Source: JABAAE01 sp905480545
GTDB taxonomy: Bacteria > Planctomycetota > Planctomycetia > Pirellulales > Pirellulaceae
Length of the DNA stretch: 64,000 bases
Assembly (NCBI GenBank): GCA_943788025.1
Contig: CALSOR010000007.1
Span: 1 to 64,000, forward strand
Reading direction: 5' to 3'
In this document: positions 9,118-18,964 of the stretch, in pieces
How positions within the stretch are numbered: the stretch's first letter is position 1
Layout of the letters: every line of letters starts with the position of its first letter
The notes under the pieces: generated by a model
Databases searched by the model: none
Told to the model about the DNA's origin: nothing
What the model saw: the letters and a program-made list of their open reading frames with translations, nothing else
Position numbers and translations under genes: made by a program

Positions 9118-10129
9118 ACAGAAGACCTCGGTGCTGATTTCCACCTGCGGTGACGACACAAAAGCGAGTTCCAGAGTGCGCGCCTATTGGGTTGCCGAGG
9201 AGCTTGAAAAACTGGGATGTCGGTGCACATTGTTGCGGGGTGAATCCCGTATGGATTTATTGAAGCTCGCCAGCCAGATTCCTTTCCACAAGGCAATCGT
9301 TTTTCAAAAAACTTATTCCCGTTGGCACCGGAAACTCCAGGGCTTCGCAAAGCTGTTGGGAAAGAAAACCTTTCTCGATCTCGATGATGCGCCGTCACGT
9401 ACAAACAATCCGGAAACGCTGCGAAACATCGAATCGATGTTTCAGGCGGCTACTGGCGTTTTCGTCGGCAGTTCTCACCTGTTAGATTACGCCACCCAAT
9501 TTAATTCCAACACCCAGTTGATTCCGTCCAGCATCAAACTTGCAAATTACCAAACCAATTCTGGCACTGAGAGTTCCCATTCCATCTGTCTCGGATGGAT
9601 TGGAAATGGCGCGCACTATCAGGATGACCTGATTCAAATAATGAAACCGGTACTTACTGAATTGGCCCGGAATTATGAAATTCGCTTCAAAATTGTTGGC
9701 GCCTGTGAAGTTCAGCGGTTTTACAATGAGTTTGGATCTGTCGATCGATTGGAAATCGACTTTATCGATCAGATTCAATGGAATGAGCCGAGTCATGTCG
9801 CACAATCAATTTCCGATTTTGATATTGGCTTGTATCCATTGCTCCCAAACGAATTCAACAAGTTCAAATGCGGATTCAAAGCACTTGAATATATGGTCAG
9901 CGGGATTCCCGTTGTTTCCAGTGATGAAGCGGTCAACGCGGATATTATCGTGCATGACCAGAACGGGCTGATTGCGAACTTGAAAGTTGATTGGGTTAAG
10001 TCCTTGAAGCGGTTGATTGAATCACCGGCCGAACGGAAACGACTGGCTAAGGCAGGGCGACAGACTGTTCAATCGGAATTTGACGTTGCAATCGCTGCGA
10101 AAAGAATCTACGACGAGATCATGGCATGA
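9110..10129 (+). CDS. Glycosyltransferase, GT4-like
   Basis: I start this gene at GTG 9110, overlapping the sulfotransferase stop by 8 bases; the frame is open 87 bases further upstream but lies inside the sulfotransferase gene. The product of about 339 residues has a two-Rossmann GT-B layout. An N-terminal domain with SSRVRAYWVAEEL and KTFLDLDDAP is followed by LGWIGNGAHYQDDL, and then by GFKALEYMVSGIPVVSSD, the donor-site helix of GT4 enzymes. The first Glu of the usual EX7E motif is replaced by Lys, as in several related families. It is likely a cytoplasmic glycosyltransferase of the operon; specificity is unknown. Confidence 0.78.
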   Translation: MIKQKTSVLISTCGDDTKASSRVRAYWVAEELEKLGCRCTLLRGESRMDLLKLASQIPFHKAIVFQKTYSRWHRKLQGFAKLLGKKTFLDLDDAPSRTNNPETLRNIESMFQAATGVFVGSSHLLDYATQFNSNTQLIPSSIKLANYQTNSGTESSHSICLGWIGNGAHYQDDLIQIMKPVLTELARNYEIRFKIVGACEVQRFYNEFGSVDRLEIDFIDQIQWNEPSHVAQSISDFDIGLYPLLPNEFNKFKCGFKALEYMVSGIPVVSSDEAVNADIIVHDQNGLIANLKVDWVKSLKRLIESPAERKRLAKAGRQTVQSEFDVAIAAKRIYDEIMA

Positions 10130-11355
10130 GCATATTCGGTCGAAATTCAATTCGCGTCGCTTATGGTTCTGTACCCAAAGAAAGTGGTACGTTTACTTTT
10201 TACCGAAATCACCGTGTTGAATTGGCCAAATTGGGGGTCGACATGCGATGCGTTTCCGTCGGTAACCAACAGGCTAAACTCTGGAATGGAGCATTTGCCG
10301 ATGACGGTTGTGTTTTACTCGCCGAAAACGAACCGGATGCCAAAAAACAGGCAATGCAATTCGTCGACTACTGCCAACAAGAATCGATCGATATTGTGAT
10401 CGGGATCAATTCGCTTGCTATCTTGTCTGCATTGCCCCACTTGCCTGAACAGGTTCGCATAGTATCCCGTTGTGCCAATGCGTTTCCCGAAGGGTACCGA
10501 GTAACGGTCGCTGGGCGGGAGCGACTGGCGCGGGTCATTGCGCTTACGCCACGACTGCGCAACGATCTGGTCGCTGATTATGGTGTGCCCAATGATATGA
10601 TCGCGTTAATTCCAAACGGCGTTGCATTGCGGCGATTCCCTCTGCGTACCGAATTCAATAGCAGCGATCCGATTAGACTTGGGTTTCTTGGACGTTTGGA
10701 ACACAAACAAAAAGGTGTTTTGCACTTGCCTAAAATTGTTGACCTGTTGAATCGGCGAGGTGTTCAGTATCATTTAAGAATCGCAGGAACTGGTGTTCAT
10801 GAGTCTCAGCTCCGGAAACAACTGGCGAATGAAGTAAAAACTGGAATGGTGGAATTCATGGGTAAGGTCGATCCACATGATGTTCCGAAATTTTTGTCGG
10901 AAACAGATCTGTTTCTATTTACTTCCCATTTTGAAGGCTGCCCCAATGCATTGCTGGAGGCGATGGCCGCTGGTTGTGTGTCGATCAGTTGGATCATTAG
11001 TGGGATCACGGACTTTCTGCTGACACATCAACAGAATGGATGTCTGATTCCGCTGAACGACCATGGGCAATTTGTCGAACAAATCATGCTGATGAATCAA
11101 GACCGTGAACTAATGCGAAACGTATCGTTAGCAGCCCGACATACGGCAGAATTGCGGTTTTCCACAACTGCATGTGCAGCGGAATATGCTCGGCAATTTG
11201 AGTCGGTCATGCAAAATGCTGCCCCCGTTTTTCAACCCAGACCCTGGTCGGTGTTTCAAGTTGCCCCCGCATTTTCCGGGCGATTTAACCGGGTTCCCGG
11301 TATTGTAAAACGGTCCGCGAAATCGTTGATACAACTTTTCAGGGGTACCACGTAA
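10126..11355 (+). CDS. Glycosyltransferase family 4
   Basis: The start overlaps the previous stop as ATGA, so the two are coupled. The 409-residue protein has the GT-B pattern: an N-terminal domain from residue 1 to ~170, then LGFLGRLEHKQKGV, and the EX7E donor site E270-E278 in SHFEGCPNALLEAMAAG. This retaining-enzyme signature is specific to GT4-type transferases using nucleotide sugars. It adds one sugar of the repeat unit in the cytoplasm. Donor and acceptor cannot be named. Confidence 0.87.
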   Translation: MSIFGRNSIRVAYGSVPKESGTFTFYRNHRVELAKLGVDMRCVSVGNQQAKLWNGAFADDGCVLLAENEPDAKKQAMQFVDYCQQESIDIVIGINSLAILSALPHLPEQVRIVSRCANAFPEGYRVTVAGRERLARVIALTPRLRNDLVADYGVPNDMIALIPNGVALRRFPLRTEFNSSDPIRLGFLGRLEHKQKGVLHLPKIVDLLNRRGVQYHLRIAGTGVHESQLRKQLANEVKTGMVEFMGKVDPHDVPKFLSETDLFLFTSHFEGCPNALLEAMAAGCVSISWIISGITDFLLTHQQNGCLIPLNDHGQFVEQIMLMNQDRELMRNVSLAARHTAELRFSTTACAAEYARQFESVMQNAAPVFQPRPWSVFQVAPAFSGRFNRVPGIVKRSAKSLIQLFRGTT

Positions 11356-11381
11356 AACCGAAAAAGTCACTGGCGTTATGG

Positions 11382-12707
11382 ATGCTCGGGTTAACGGTAC
11401 TGGTCTTATGCGCCGCGCCACGCGCCGGAATCAAAGTCGGGCCAGCCCCACTCTATCTGGTGGACCTTTTGCTTTTTGTGACCGCAGTTCTGGCGTTTTA
11501 TCGACCATCGAAAACTCCTTCGGACGCCCGAAGGGTTTATGTCTGGATGGGCATCTACCTGATTGCGATATCCATTGGGCAATTCAATGCCTATTTGACG
11601 TATGGGGCGATCATCGAACCTGCTTATGTATTCGTGAGGTACGTCCTTTCCTTCAGCCTTCTCTTGTCGGTCGTAAGAATCATCCAGTCGCCTCCGGAGT
11701 TGATCTTCACGATCAAGATGGCGATGGTGGGTGTTTTGATTACGTCGCTGATCACAATTGGCGTATCGCTGCCCTTTACCCGCTCGATTGTTCAAAGTCA
11801 GATACTTTCCAATAAACTATTGGAACCAGCGGATGTCAATGACAAACTTGACCGGCTATCTGACGAGGAAAAAGGGACTCGGGGGCGATCGCTGATAGGT
11901 GCGTCGACGATGACGGGAGGTTTCTTGAACGTGCTGTGGCCCTTGTCCGTTTTGCTGTTAATCACGCGGCGGTATTTTCCGGGATTTGTGGTTAGTTCGC
12001 ATTGGATCAGGATCACGGCTTTTCTCTGTGCATTCGCGACGATTCTTACGTATGGGCGTGGAGCAATCCTCGGTCTAGCGATGGCAGGTTTTGTTATCTT
12101 GAGCCTTGGAAAAGGAGGCTCAAAGAAAAATTTGCTTGTGCTTGCTTTGGGCGCCGTAATTGTCATCGGGTCGATCGGCGTCGAATCCGAGATATTTTAC
12201 TTTGACCGCGTCGTTAAGAAGACAGTAGTCTTGTTGGATGGTGATTTCACCGATGACAACGAGCAGGGCCGAGTACGATCGTTTGTTGAGCCATGGTTTT
12301 ACTTATTGGATCATCCTGAATCGATTATTCTGGGCCAGGGAAATACCAGGGGAAAAGTAGGTCGGATTGCGTTTGCAGCACACTTCAGTTTGGCTGCGGC
12401 CTATCATTATTTTGGTCTAATTGGTGCATTTGCGTTTGTCATTCTAAACCTTCTGCCCTATCTCTTATTGATCCAGGCGATGCGGATCAGTCCGCCTGAT
12501 TCGTTTGCCCAGAATTTCTCCCGAATGATGATCGCCGCATTTGTGGCGATGATCCCTTGGCTGGTTTTGGGGCATGCGGCAGCTTCAATGCCGCGGGGAT
12601 CCATGCTGTTTTTCTTCGTCATTGGACTTGCAATTGTTGCACGACGATTCGCTCAAGTCGAGGCGATCCGACAAGCCGGTCGCGATGGACGAACTGATGG
12701 ACGTTAA
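11382..12707 (+). CDS. O-antigen polymerase/ligase-type membrane protein (Wzy/WaaL-like)
   Basis: The protein of 441 residues is almost wholly hydrophobic, with about ten to twelve membrane segments. A long periplasmic loop follows DGDFTDDNEQGRVRSFVEPW and contains GQGNTRGKVG, the layout of Wzy_C (O-antigen ligase/polymerase) proteins. LTYGRGAILGL is a typical Wzy_C motif. It would act in the inner membrane after flipping, either joining repeat units or transferring the chain to its acceptor. It is the only such gene seen in the operon. In this superfamily polymerase and ligase cannot be told apart by eye. Confidence 0.75.
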   Translation: MLGLTVLVLCAAPRAGIKVGPAPLYLVDLLLFVTAVLAFYRPSKTPSDARRVYVWMGIYLIAISIGQFNAYLTYGAIIEPAYVFVRYVLSFSLLLSVVRIIQSPPELIFTIKMAMVGVLITSLITIGVSLPFTRSIVQSQILSNKLLEPADVNDKLDRLSDEEKGTRGRSLIGASTMTGGFLNVLWPLSVLLLITRRYFPGFVVSSHWIRITAFLCAFATILTYGRGAILGLAMAGFVILSLGKGGSKKNLLVLALGAVIVIGSIGVESEIFYFDRVVKKTVVLLDGDFTDDNEQGRVRSFVEPWFYLLDHPESIILGQGNTRGKVGRIAFAAHFSLAAAYHYFGLIGAFAFVILNLLPYLLLIQAMRISPPDSFAQNFSRMMIAAFVAMIPWLVLGHAAASMPRGSMLFFFVIGLAIVARRFAQVEAIRQAGRDGRTDGR

Positions 12708-13635
12708 TGTTGGAAAGACTGTCGTATTGTTGTTGTCCGACAAACGTTCCGGATCCACTATCGTCCAGAATGAGCTTTCCAAACATTCGCTGGTGCAACA
12801 TGTGGACTACTCCCCCCATACCTATTTTGAGACGCAGCATTGGTTGAAGGGAGCGAGTCTTCTGGAGATGCCAGAACAAACTTGGTATGGGCACAAGGTT
12901 TATGGAACCTACAAGTCCAAAACGACGGCACGGACCTATCTGGTCGACGAACTCGTTGGCAACCAAATTGATATCACGGATCTCGATTCTGATCGAAAAC
13001 TGGTTTTTGAGGGCTGGGAACGGCTCTGTCAAAAATATGCCACCCCCGTATTCTTTGAAAAGTCGCCTCAATACCTGGCACAGTGGGCATGTCTTTCGTT
13101 GATTCTGGAATGGATTCAAACGACGAAAATAAACGTCAAGATCATTGGTCTGGTGCGAAATCCACTTTCGGTCATGTATTCGGCTGACGAGTTGTTTCAT
13201 ACCGCACCGGCGGTCCGCCAATTCGGCTGGGCGGACATGTATCGAAACTTTCTGGCCTTTCGGGAAATGGTTTTGCCAGAACAGTTTTTGACGGTTCGCT
13301 ACGAGGATCTGATTGAGCACCCCAAAACGCATTTTTCGATGATCCAAGATTTCATTGGCCTGCCAGTGGAAACGGAAATCGGACAAGATGTTCATGCTCG
13401 TTCCCGGTACAAATGGAAAAACGACGATCAGTATCCGCTTCAATTGCACCAGGTCGTGAAACAGGTTGCCCGGCAATTTGGATATGGCGACGAAGATCTT
13501 GCGAACGAAAAAGACTTGTCAAAAGTACGAAAAGTTTCCTGGGTAGCTCGAATGTCGCTCCGTTGGAAACGAATGAAGGGGACGGTTTCGAATCGAATTG
13601 TGCGCCTCTTACGAATGAAATTTAAAGGAAAATGA
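12685..13635 (+). CDS. Sulfotransferase (second of the operon)
   Basis: From ATG 12685 the protein has 316 residues. The PAPS 5'-phosphosulfate loop is SDKRSGSTIVQNEL near residues 18-31. The 3'-phosphate region is IIGLVRNPLSVMYSADE, with the conserved Arg-Asn-Pro and a downstream Ser. YEDLIEHPKTHFSMIQDFIG is the usual C-terminal helix of Sulfotransfer_3 proteins. A second ATG lies 12 bases downstream. It overlaps the end of the membrane-protein gene by 23 bases, and its own stop overlaps the next start as ATGA. Sulfation of the surface polysaccharide is the natural inference. Confidence 0.8.
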   Translation: MDELMDVNVGKTVVLLLSDKRSGSTIVQNELSKHSLVQHVDYSPHTYFETQHWLKGASLLEMPEQTWYGHKVYGTYKSKTTARTYLVDELVGNQIDITDLDSDRKLVFEGWERLCQKYATPVFFEKSPQYLAQWACLSLILEWIQTTKINVKIIGLVRNPLSVMYSADELFHTAPAVRQFGWADMYRNFLAFREMVLPEQFLTVRYEDLIEHPKTHFSMIQDFIGLPVETEIGQDVHARSRYKWKNDDQYPLQLHQVVKQVARQFGYGDEDLANEKDLSKVRKVSWVARMSLRWKRMKGTVSNRIVRLLRMKFKGK

Positions 13636-14495
13636 CGAACCAAGAATCTATAGCTGAAACCGGCGTCGATAGCGGCGAGGGGCATCGGCCAACACTGGGT
13701 GTCGTCGCCATTTCCTATAACGAGGAACAAGACCTGCCGCGTTTTATCGAGCACCTTTTACCGTGGGTTGATGAGATCATCATCGTTGATGATGGTTCGA
13801 CAGATCGGACAGCAGAAATCGCAGCTGCTGGCGGCGAAAAAGTCAAATTCATCGTCGCTCCGCGTGAAAAAGATGAATTCTATAGCCATCAGCGAAACAA
13901 GGGAATCGCGGCAGCCAACAGCGAATGGTTGCTTCACATGGATATCGATGAGCGGCTACCAACTGAACTTGCCAAAGAGGTTTGTCTGGCGATTCAGGAT
14001 CCGAACAAAGATGGTTTTCGGTATCGTCGACTCAACTACTTCCTGCATCGACCGATGCGAGGTGGGAGTTGGCAGGATTGGAACCAAATTCATTTGGCAA
14101 GGCGTTCCAAGTTTCATTTTGAAGGAATGTTTCATGAAACCTGCTGTCTGGATGCTGCCGAAGGTCGGGTCGGACAACTCACAACTCGAATGCATCATCT
14201 AAATGACTGTTCGTTTTTTGACCGCTTGCGAAAAAGTAACCAGTATCTTGAGGAAGTTGTAGAAGGGTTAAAGAGCCGCGGCTGTCGAGCAGGTTATTTC
14301 TCGCTCCTTTGGGCTCCATCAAAAGAGTTCGTAAAAAAATATTTCTTTAAGTTGGGTTTCAGAGACGGCGTGCCAGGTTTGATATCAGCCATCCATTCGG
14401 CAACTGCAATATTTCGTGCGTATGCGGTTTTATGGGAACAACAAAACCAGATTGATCGAGCGCATTTGGAGGCACAGTTTGCCAATGACGAATAA
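13632..14495 (+). CDS. Glycosyltransferase family 2 (WaaE/KdtX-like)
   Basis: The protein of 287 residues starts in an ATGA overlap with the sulfotransferase gene. It has GVVAISYNEEQDLPRFI, the acidic pair D53-D54 in IIIVDDGSTDRT, and the metal motif D104-x-D106 in LHMDIDERLP. It also has WNQIHLARRSKFHFEGMFHE, a layout seen in the LPS-core glucosyltransferases of the WaaE/KdtX group. These are cytoplasmic inverting enzymes using a nucleotide sugar. Whether it acts on a core-like acceptor or on the repeat unit is not shown by the sequence. Confidence 0.85.
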   Translation: MTNQESIAETGVDSGEGHRPTLGVVAISYNEEQDLPRFIEHLLPWVDEIIIVDDGSTDRTAEIAAAGGEKVKFIVAPREKDEFYSHQRNKGIAAANSEWLLHMDIDERLPTELAKEVCLAIQDPNKDGFRYRRLNYFLHRPMRGGSWQDWNQIHLARRSKFHFEGMFHETCCLDAAEGRVGQLTTRMHHLNDCSFFDRLRKSNQYLEEVVEGLKSRGCRAGYFSLLWAPSKEFVKKYFFKLGFRDGVPGLISAIHSATAIFRAYAVLWEQQNQIDRAHLEAQFANDE

Positions 14496-15468
14496 ATCGA
14501 ACGTTGTTGTATCCGTGATTGTGCCGACCTATAACCGTGAGTCATTAGTTCTTGACGCATTAGAATCTGTTAAATCGCAATCTTATCGCCCGATCCAACT
14601 TGTCATTGTTGATGATGGTTCATCGGATTCAACTGTACAGGTGGTTGATACTTGGCGATTGGACAACGAAGAAAGCGATTTCAAGATCGACGTTACGACA
14701 CAACCGAATTCTGGCGGAAACGTAGCCCGTAACAAAGGAATTTCTTTAACGACCGGAAAACTAATTTCGTTTCTTGATAGTGACGACGTCTGGCATCCGC
14801 ACAAGATCGAACTGCAGGTAGCTGAGATTTTGAAGGATGAGAAAATTGGCGCGGTTTACTGCGGCCTTCAACATGTTGTGTTGCCATCGAATCAAGTCAC
14901 ATCAAAACAGAAACATGATTATCCCACAGGACGACTATTAGCAAAGATTCTGATTTGCGACGTCACCAATCCAACGTCGACCTATATGGTTCGCCGGGCG
15001 GTGTTTGAGAAGGTGGGCGTATTCGATGAAACGCTGGAAGCACGTCAGGATTGGGATATGTGGATTCGAATTGCGTCGAAATTTCATATATCTTGCGTTC
15101 CCGAAATATTGGTAGATTTTCGAGATCATGATGGACCGAGAACCATTTCGAATCCGCAGCGAGAGATTACCGCTTACTCAAAAATCCTGACAAAATACGA
15201 AAATCTATACCGGGAACTCACATGGGTTCAGCGACGAATGGCGTATGCCGCATATTTCCGTCGAATGGGCCGAGTCTATTTCCACAAAAATATTTCATGG
15301 TTTAAAGCTGTTGGTTTTTCAATAAGATCAATTCTCAATTGGCCATTTGCGTTTGACTCGTGGGCAGCATTTGTCGGAATGTTTTTACCAACAAATTTTC
15401 GGCAGCAACTTCATCGTTGTTGGAACCTGATTTTTGGCAAAACATGGTTTGCCATTAGAAGCCACTGA
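14485..15468 (+). CDS. Glycosyltransferase family 2
   Basis: The protein has 327 residues counted from ATG 14485, which lies 13 bases after GGAGG and overlaps the previous stop by 11 bases. GT2 landmarks are VSVIVPTYNRESLVLDAL, D43-D44 in IVDDGSSDST, GGNVARNKG, and D98-S-D100 in ISFLDSDDVWHP. The downstream RQDWDMWIRIA contains the catalytic-base region of many GT2 enzymes. It is a soluble enzyme adding one residue to the glycan; specificity is unknown. Confidence 0.87.
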   Translation: MTNKSNVVVSVIVPTYNRESLVLDALESVKSQSYRPIQLVIVDDGSSDSTVQVVDTWRLDNEESDFKIDVTTQPNSGGNVARNKGISLTTGKLISFLDSDDVWHPHKIELQVAEILKDEKIGAVYCGLQHVVLPSNQVTSKQKHDYPTGRLLAKILICDVTNPTSTYMVRRAVFEKVGVFDETLEARQDWDMWIRIASKFHISCVPEILVDFRDHDGPRTISNPQREITAYSKILTKYENLYRELTWVQRRMAYAAYFRRMGRVYFHKNISWFKAVGFSIRSILNWPFAFDSWAAFVGMFLPTNFRQQLHRCWNLIFGKTWFAIRSH

Positions 15469-15472
15469 TCTC

Positions 15473-16609
15473 ATGAAAATCGCCTACTTCTCCAATCAGT
15501 TTGCCACGCGGTCCGGTCATGGAATCGCCCGATATGCGCGACATCTTTTTGATTCCATGAATCAATTGGAAACCGGACATAAGATTCAACCTGTGGCCGC
15601 CTGGAGCGATCGGGAACCTGGTGATCTGGAAAATTTGCAATCCTCAACGGGACTCAAGCTGATTCCGTGGGGACGGCGATGGACACCACTTGCCTGGACT
15701 TATCTTGGCTGGCCAAAAATTGAACGCTGGATCAAGAATATCGATGTCGTGCATGCGGTCTCGCTTGGATATCCCGTTGCAACCAATCGTTCCTTTGTGG
15801 TGACGGTCCATGATATCGGTCCCCTGACACATCCCGAATATTTCTCGGCTGCTCCGCCGTGGATCATGCAAAAAGCATTACGTCAGGCCATACGTCAAGC
15901 CAAAACATTTATCTGTGTTTCCCAGGCAACGGCAACCGAACTAATTGACTACGTCAAAAAAAACTACGGGACGAATGTGACTGATCGAGTTGAGGTCATC
16001 TTGGAAGGCGTTGAAGAACGATTCTTTGAAAACCCCAATTCAAAATGCCTGGAATCATTGGCTTTGCCAGACGCACCGTTTCTGATGACGGCCGGTGCGA
16101 TGAGCCCACGAAAAAATATCGGCGGAGTCATCAAGGCACTTGGAAAACTAAAAGACAAAATTCCTCACCATCTGGTTGCGGTCGGTGGGTCGGGTTGGGA
16201 CACGGATGAAATTACGGATCCGGTTAAGGAATCTGGAATCCAGGACCGAATTCATTTTTTGGGATACGTCTCAGATGAGCAGTTGTTTGCGCTGTACCAC
16301 AGGGCGGCAATGTATTTGCATCCGTCCTTATTCGAAGGTTTTGGATTGACGGTATTGGAAGCGATGGCGGCCGGATGTCCGGTGATTACTTCAAATGTTT
16401 TTTCGCTACCCGAAGTTGCCGGTGACGCAGCTCTGTTGGTCGATCCGGTTAATGTTTCGAAAATTGCCGAGGCGATTGAATCTTTGGCAACCGACGATCG
16501 GCTATCGGAAAGTCTCCAGTCCAAAGGGAAAGATCGAGCGAAAAAGTTTCAATGGTCCGATGCTGCCCGCAAAGTGGTTGCCACGTATGAGAAAGCGGCT
16601 GGTCTGTGA
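15473..16609 (+). CDS. Glycosyltransferase family 4
   Basis: ATG 15473 follows the previous stop by 4 bases; an earlier in-frame start at 15434 would overlap the GT2 gene. The 378-residue protein has MKIAYFSNQF, the acceptor domain with VVTVHDIGPLTHPEYF, then MTAGAMSPRKNIGGVIKAL and the EX7E donor site E288-E296 in SLFEGFGLTVLEAMAAG. This places it with the mannosyl/glucosyl GT4 group (WbaZ/MtfB-like). Its stop overlaps the next GTG start as GTGA. Confidence 0.88.
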   Translation: MKIAYFSNQFATRSGHGIARYARHLFDSMNQLETGHKIQPVAAWSDREPGDLENLQSSTGLKLIPWGRRWTPLAWTYLGWPKIERWIKNIDVVHAVSLGYPVATNRSFVVTVHDIGPLTHPEYFSAAPPWIMQKALRQAIRQAKTFICVSQATATELIDYVKKNYGTNVTDRVEVILEGVEERFFENPNSKCLESLALPDAPFLMTAGAMSPRKNIGGVIKALGKLKDKIPHHLVAVGGSGWDTDEITDPVKESGIQDRIHFLGYVSDEQLFALYHRAAMYLHPSLFEGFGLTVLEAMAAGCPVITSNVFSLPEVAGDAALLVDPVNVSKIAEAIESLATDDRLSESLQSKGKDRAKKFQWSDAARKVVATYEKAAGL

Positions 16610-17691
16610 AGGTCCACCATTTGATCAATGTCCTCGGGCGATCCCATGGTGGTGCCGAGAAAATTGCGTTGGAATTACACTACGGGCTGATGGAACGAAA
16701 AATCCAATCACAAGTGGTTGCCGTGAAGCAGGACGGTGATGTCAAGTCAACCGATTTCGTATCGCTGAATCACCGGTCGCCCTACGCTGTTTCCGCTGTT
16801 CTCAGCTTCCGCAAGTACATTCGAAAGAACTGCGAACCGGGCGATATCATTCACACACACCTGTTTCCGTCCAACTTGTTTGCAAGCTTGGCGGTAAGGA
16901 TTTCCGGATGGAAAGGGATTTTGGTTACGACCGAACATAGTACGCATAACCGGCGCCGTGGAACGTTGTGGGGTCGAATTGTCGACACCCAGACTTACAA
17001 GCGATATGACCGAATTTTTTGTATTAGTGAAGGAACACGGCAGTCATTGGCATCTTGGCGAAAACGTGAATCTGACCGAATGTTTGTCATCAACAATGGT
17101 ACACCGCTGGTCTTTCAGTCCAATCCTTATCAGGTCAATAAAGGTAAACGGAAAATAATCTTATCGATGGGCCGTCTGCATACCATTAAGAACTATGAAT
17201 CCGCAATTCGGGCGTTAACGCAATTGAAGGCCAATGACTTCGAGTATTGGATCGCCGGTTCCGGCGCGGAAGAAATGAAACTGAAGCAACTTACCGAGGA
17301 ACTCGGTTTAGTCGATCGAGTCCGATTCCTGGGTTACGTTGAGAATCCAAAGGAGTTGTTGCTACAGGCGGATCTCTTTTTGATTACTTCGCATTGGGAA
17401 GGATTTGGCCTTTCGGTAGTTGAAGCAATGAATGCCGGTATTCCGGTCATCGCCAGTGACGTTCCAGGACTGGGAGAAGTGATCGGCGATTCCAACGCAG
17501 GATGTTTGGTCGAACCGACAAACGAAACGCAAATCGCCAGCGAAATTCAACGATTGTTGGAGGACGATAATTCCAGGTTGGAAATGAGCAAGGCAGGATT
17601 CGAAAGGGCAAAGCAGTTTTCCGCGGATTCAATGGTCGATGCCTATATTGATCAATACTCTGAATTGGCTGGTGAAAAAATATCAACGTGA
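16606..17691 (+). CDS. Glycosyltransferase family 4
   Basis: GTG 16606 overlaps the previous stop. The 361-residue protein has the N-terminal HHLINVLGRSHGGAEKIAL (glycine-rich acceptor loop), ILSMGRLHTIKNYESAIRAL at the domain junction, and E265/E273 in SHWEGFGLSVVEAMNAG as the EX7E motif. This is a standard cytoplasmic GT-B enzyme. It lies between two other GT4 genes with GTGA overlaps on both sides, so the three are surely co-translated. Donor and linkage are unknown. Confidence 0.88.
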   Translation: MKVHHLINVLGRSHGGAEKIALELHYGLMERKIQSQVVAVKQDGDVKSTDFVSLNHRSPYAVSAVLSFRKYIRKNCEPGDIIHTHLFPSNLFASLAVRISGWKGILVTTEHSTHNRRRGTLWGRIVDTQTYKRYDRIFCISEGTRQSLASWRKRESDRMFVINNGTPLVFQSNPYQVNKGKRKIILSMGRLHTIKNYESAIRALTQLKANDFEYWIAGSGAEEMKLKQLTEELGLVDRVRFLGYVENPKELLLQADLFLITSHWEGFGLSVVEAMNAGIPVIASDVPGLGEVIGDSNAGCLVEPTNETQIASEIQRLLEDDNSRLEMSKAGFERAKQFSADSMVDAYIDQYSELAGEKIST

Positions 17692-18800
17692 AAAAAGTTA
17701 TTCTTTTCGCCAACGTCGATTGGTACCTGTACAACTTTCGCCTGGGCTTGGCAAAGGAGCTTCGTGATCGGGGAACCGATGTCGTGCTCGTCAGCCCCAA
17801 AGGTGAATATGCCGCGTCGCTTCAAGCGGAGGGATTTCGGTTTATTGAATTGCCGTTTGAAAGTGGGAGTAAGAACCCGTTGAAAAACTGGCGTTTGAAG
17901 AAGCGAATTCATTCCTTGTATCATTCGGAGAATCCCGATTTGGTCCACCACTTTACCATCAAGTGTGTGTTGTTTGGCGGTTTGGCGGCTCGCCGGTCGA
18001 AAATCCCAATGGTCAATGCGGTTACCGGATTGGGGCACTTGTTCACGCATAACTCAATGGTGAATCGGCTGCTTCGTCCACTGGTTTGCAGCACGTATCG
18101 AAAGATCTGTCGTGCGGAAAAGTCTGCCACCATTTTTCAGAATAAAGAGGACCAGCAATATTTCGTTGACCGCGGATTGGTGGATTCAAAAAACGCAACA
18201 TTGATTCGAGGGTCCGGCGCAGATTGCGATCGGTTTGTCCCGCTGGAGAACCCGAACGGCAGATGCAAAATTGTGTTTGCCTCCAGGTTAATTCGGGAAA
18301 AAGGAGTCTTTGAATTGATCGAGGCGATCCGAATCTTAAAGGCAAAAGGCCTGGATTTTGACTTTGTGATGGCGGGCGATCCATTTCCGGGTAATCCTTC
18401 TTCGTTGACCGAAACGGAAATTTCGGCCTATCAACAGGAATTCGATTTGCCGGGGCACGTTGACGATATGCCGGCATTGTTACGGTCAGCGGACATCGTC
18501 GTTCTTCCATCCTGGGCCGAGGGAACCCCACGGGTTTTACTGGAGGCTGGCGCATGTGGAAAGCCGATAGTGGCGACCAATATTGCCGGTTGCAGGGGCG
18601 TCGTTGTGCCTGGTCGGAATGGGATGCTTGTACCGGTTGGTGATGTCATGAAACTGGCGGACGCCCTGGAAAAGTTGTTTGTAAACCCAGATTTGCGGAG
18701 GCAGTATGGGAAGGAAAGCCGCAAGTTGATCGAGTCCGGTTTCAGCGAAAAGAGTGTGATTGAGCGAACAATACAGGTATATGATCGACTATTAGCCTGA
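17688..18800 (+). CDS. Glycosyltransferase family 4 (PglA/CapM-like), last of the operon
   Basis: The protein of 370 residues has KKVILFANVDWYLYNFRLGL and NPDLVHHFTIKCVLFGGLAA, a Rossmann start typical of the PglA/CapM group that often adds a HexNAc to an undecaprenyl-linked sugar. It then has FASRLIREKGVFELIEAIRI and the EX7E site E278-E286 in WAEGTPRVLLEAGACG. It starts in a GTGA overlap. A gap of 164 bases follows, so it probably ends the operon. Addition of a second sugar on the lipid carrier is a guess from similarity of type only. Confidence 0.85.
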   Translation: MKKVILFANVDWYLYNFRLGLAKELRDRGTDVVLVSPKGEYAASLQAEGFRFIELPFESGSKNPLKNWRLKKRIHSLYHSENPDLVHHFTIKCVLFGGLAARRSKIPMVNAVTGLGHLFTHNSMVNRLLRPLVCSTYRKICRAEKSATIFQNKEDQQYFVDRGLVDSKNATLIRGSGADCDRFVPLENPNGRCKIVFASRLIREKGVFELIEAIRILKAKGLDFDFVMAGDPFPGNPSSLTETEISAYQQEFDLPGHVDDMPALLRSADIVVLPSWAEGTPRVLLEAGACGKPIVATNIAGCRGVVVPGRNGMLVPVGDVMKLADALEKLFVNPDLRRQYGKESRKLIESGFSEKSVIERTIQVYDRLLA

Positions 18801-18964
18801 GACGAATCGGCGTTTGTCATTTTTGCGGAAATGTCAACGTTTCTTGGCAGACTAGTTTTTTCTCAATGCTGCGTTATTTTCGAACCGAGCAAAAAACTAA
18901 AGTCGTTTAATGTAACACCAAACATGGGTTTCTGTAATTTTTCTAGAAGGATGGCCTAAATGGC

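Noticed and set aside
12619..13476. Minus-strand open frame of 285 residues opposite the second sulfotransferase
   Set aside because: It lies wholly opposite a gene with clear PAPS motifs; its own product shows no family.
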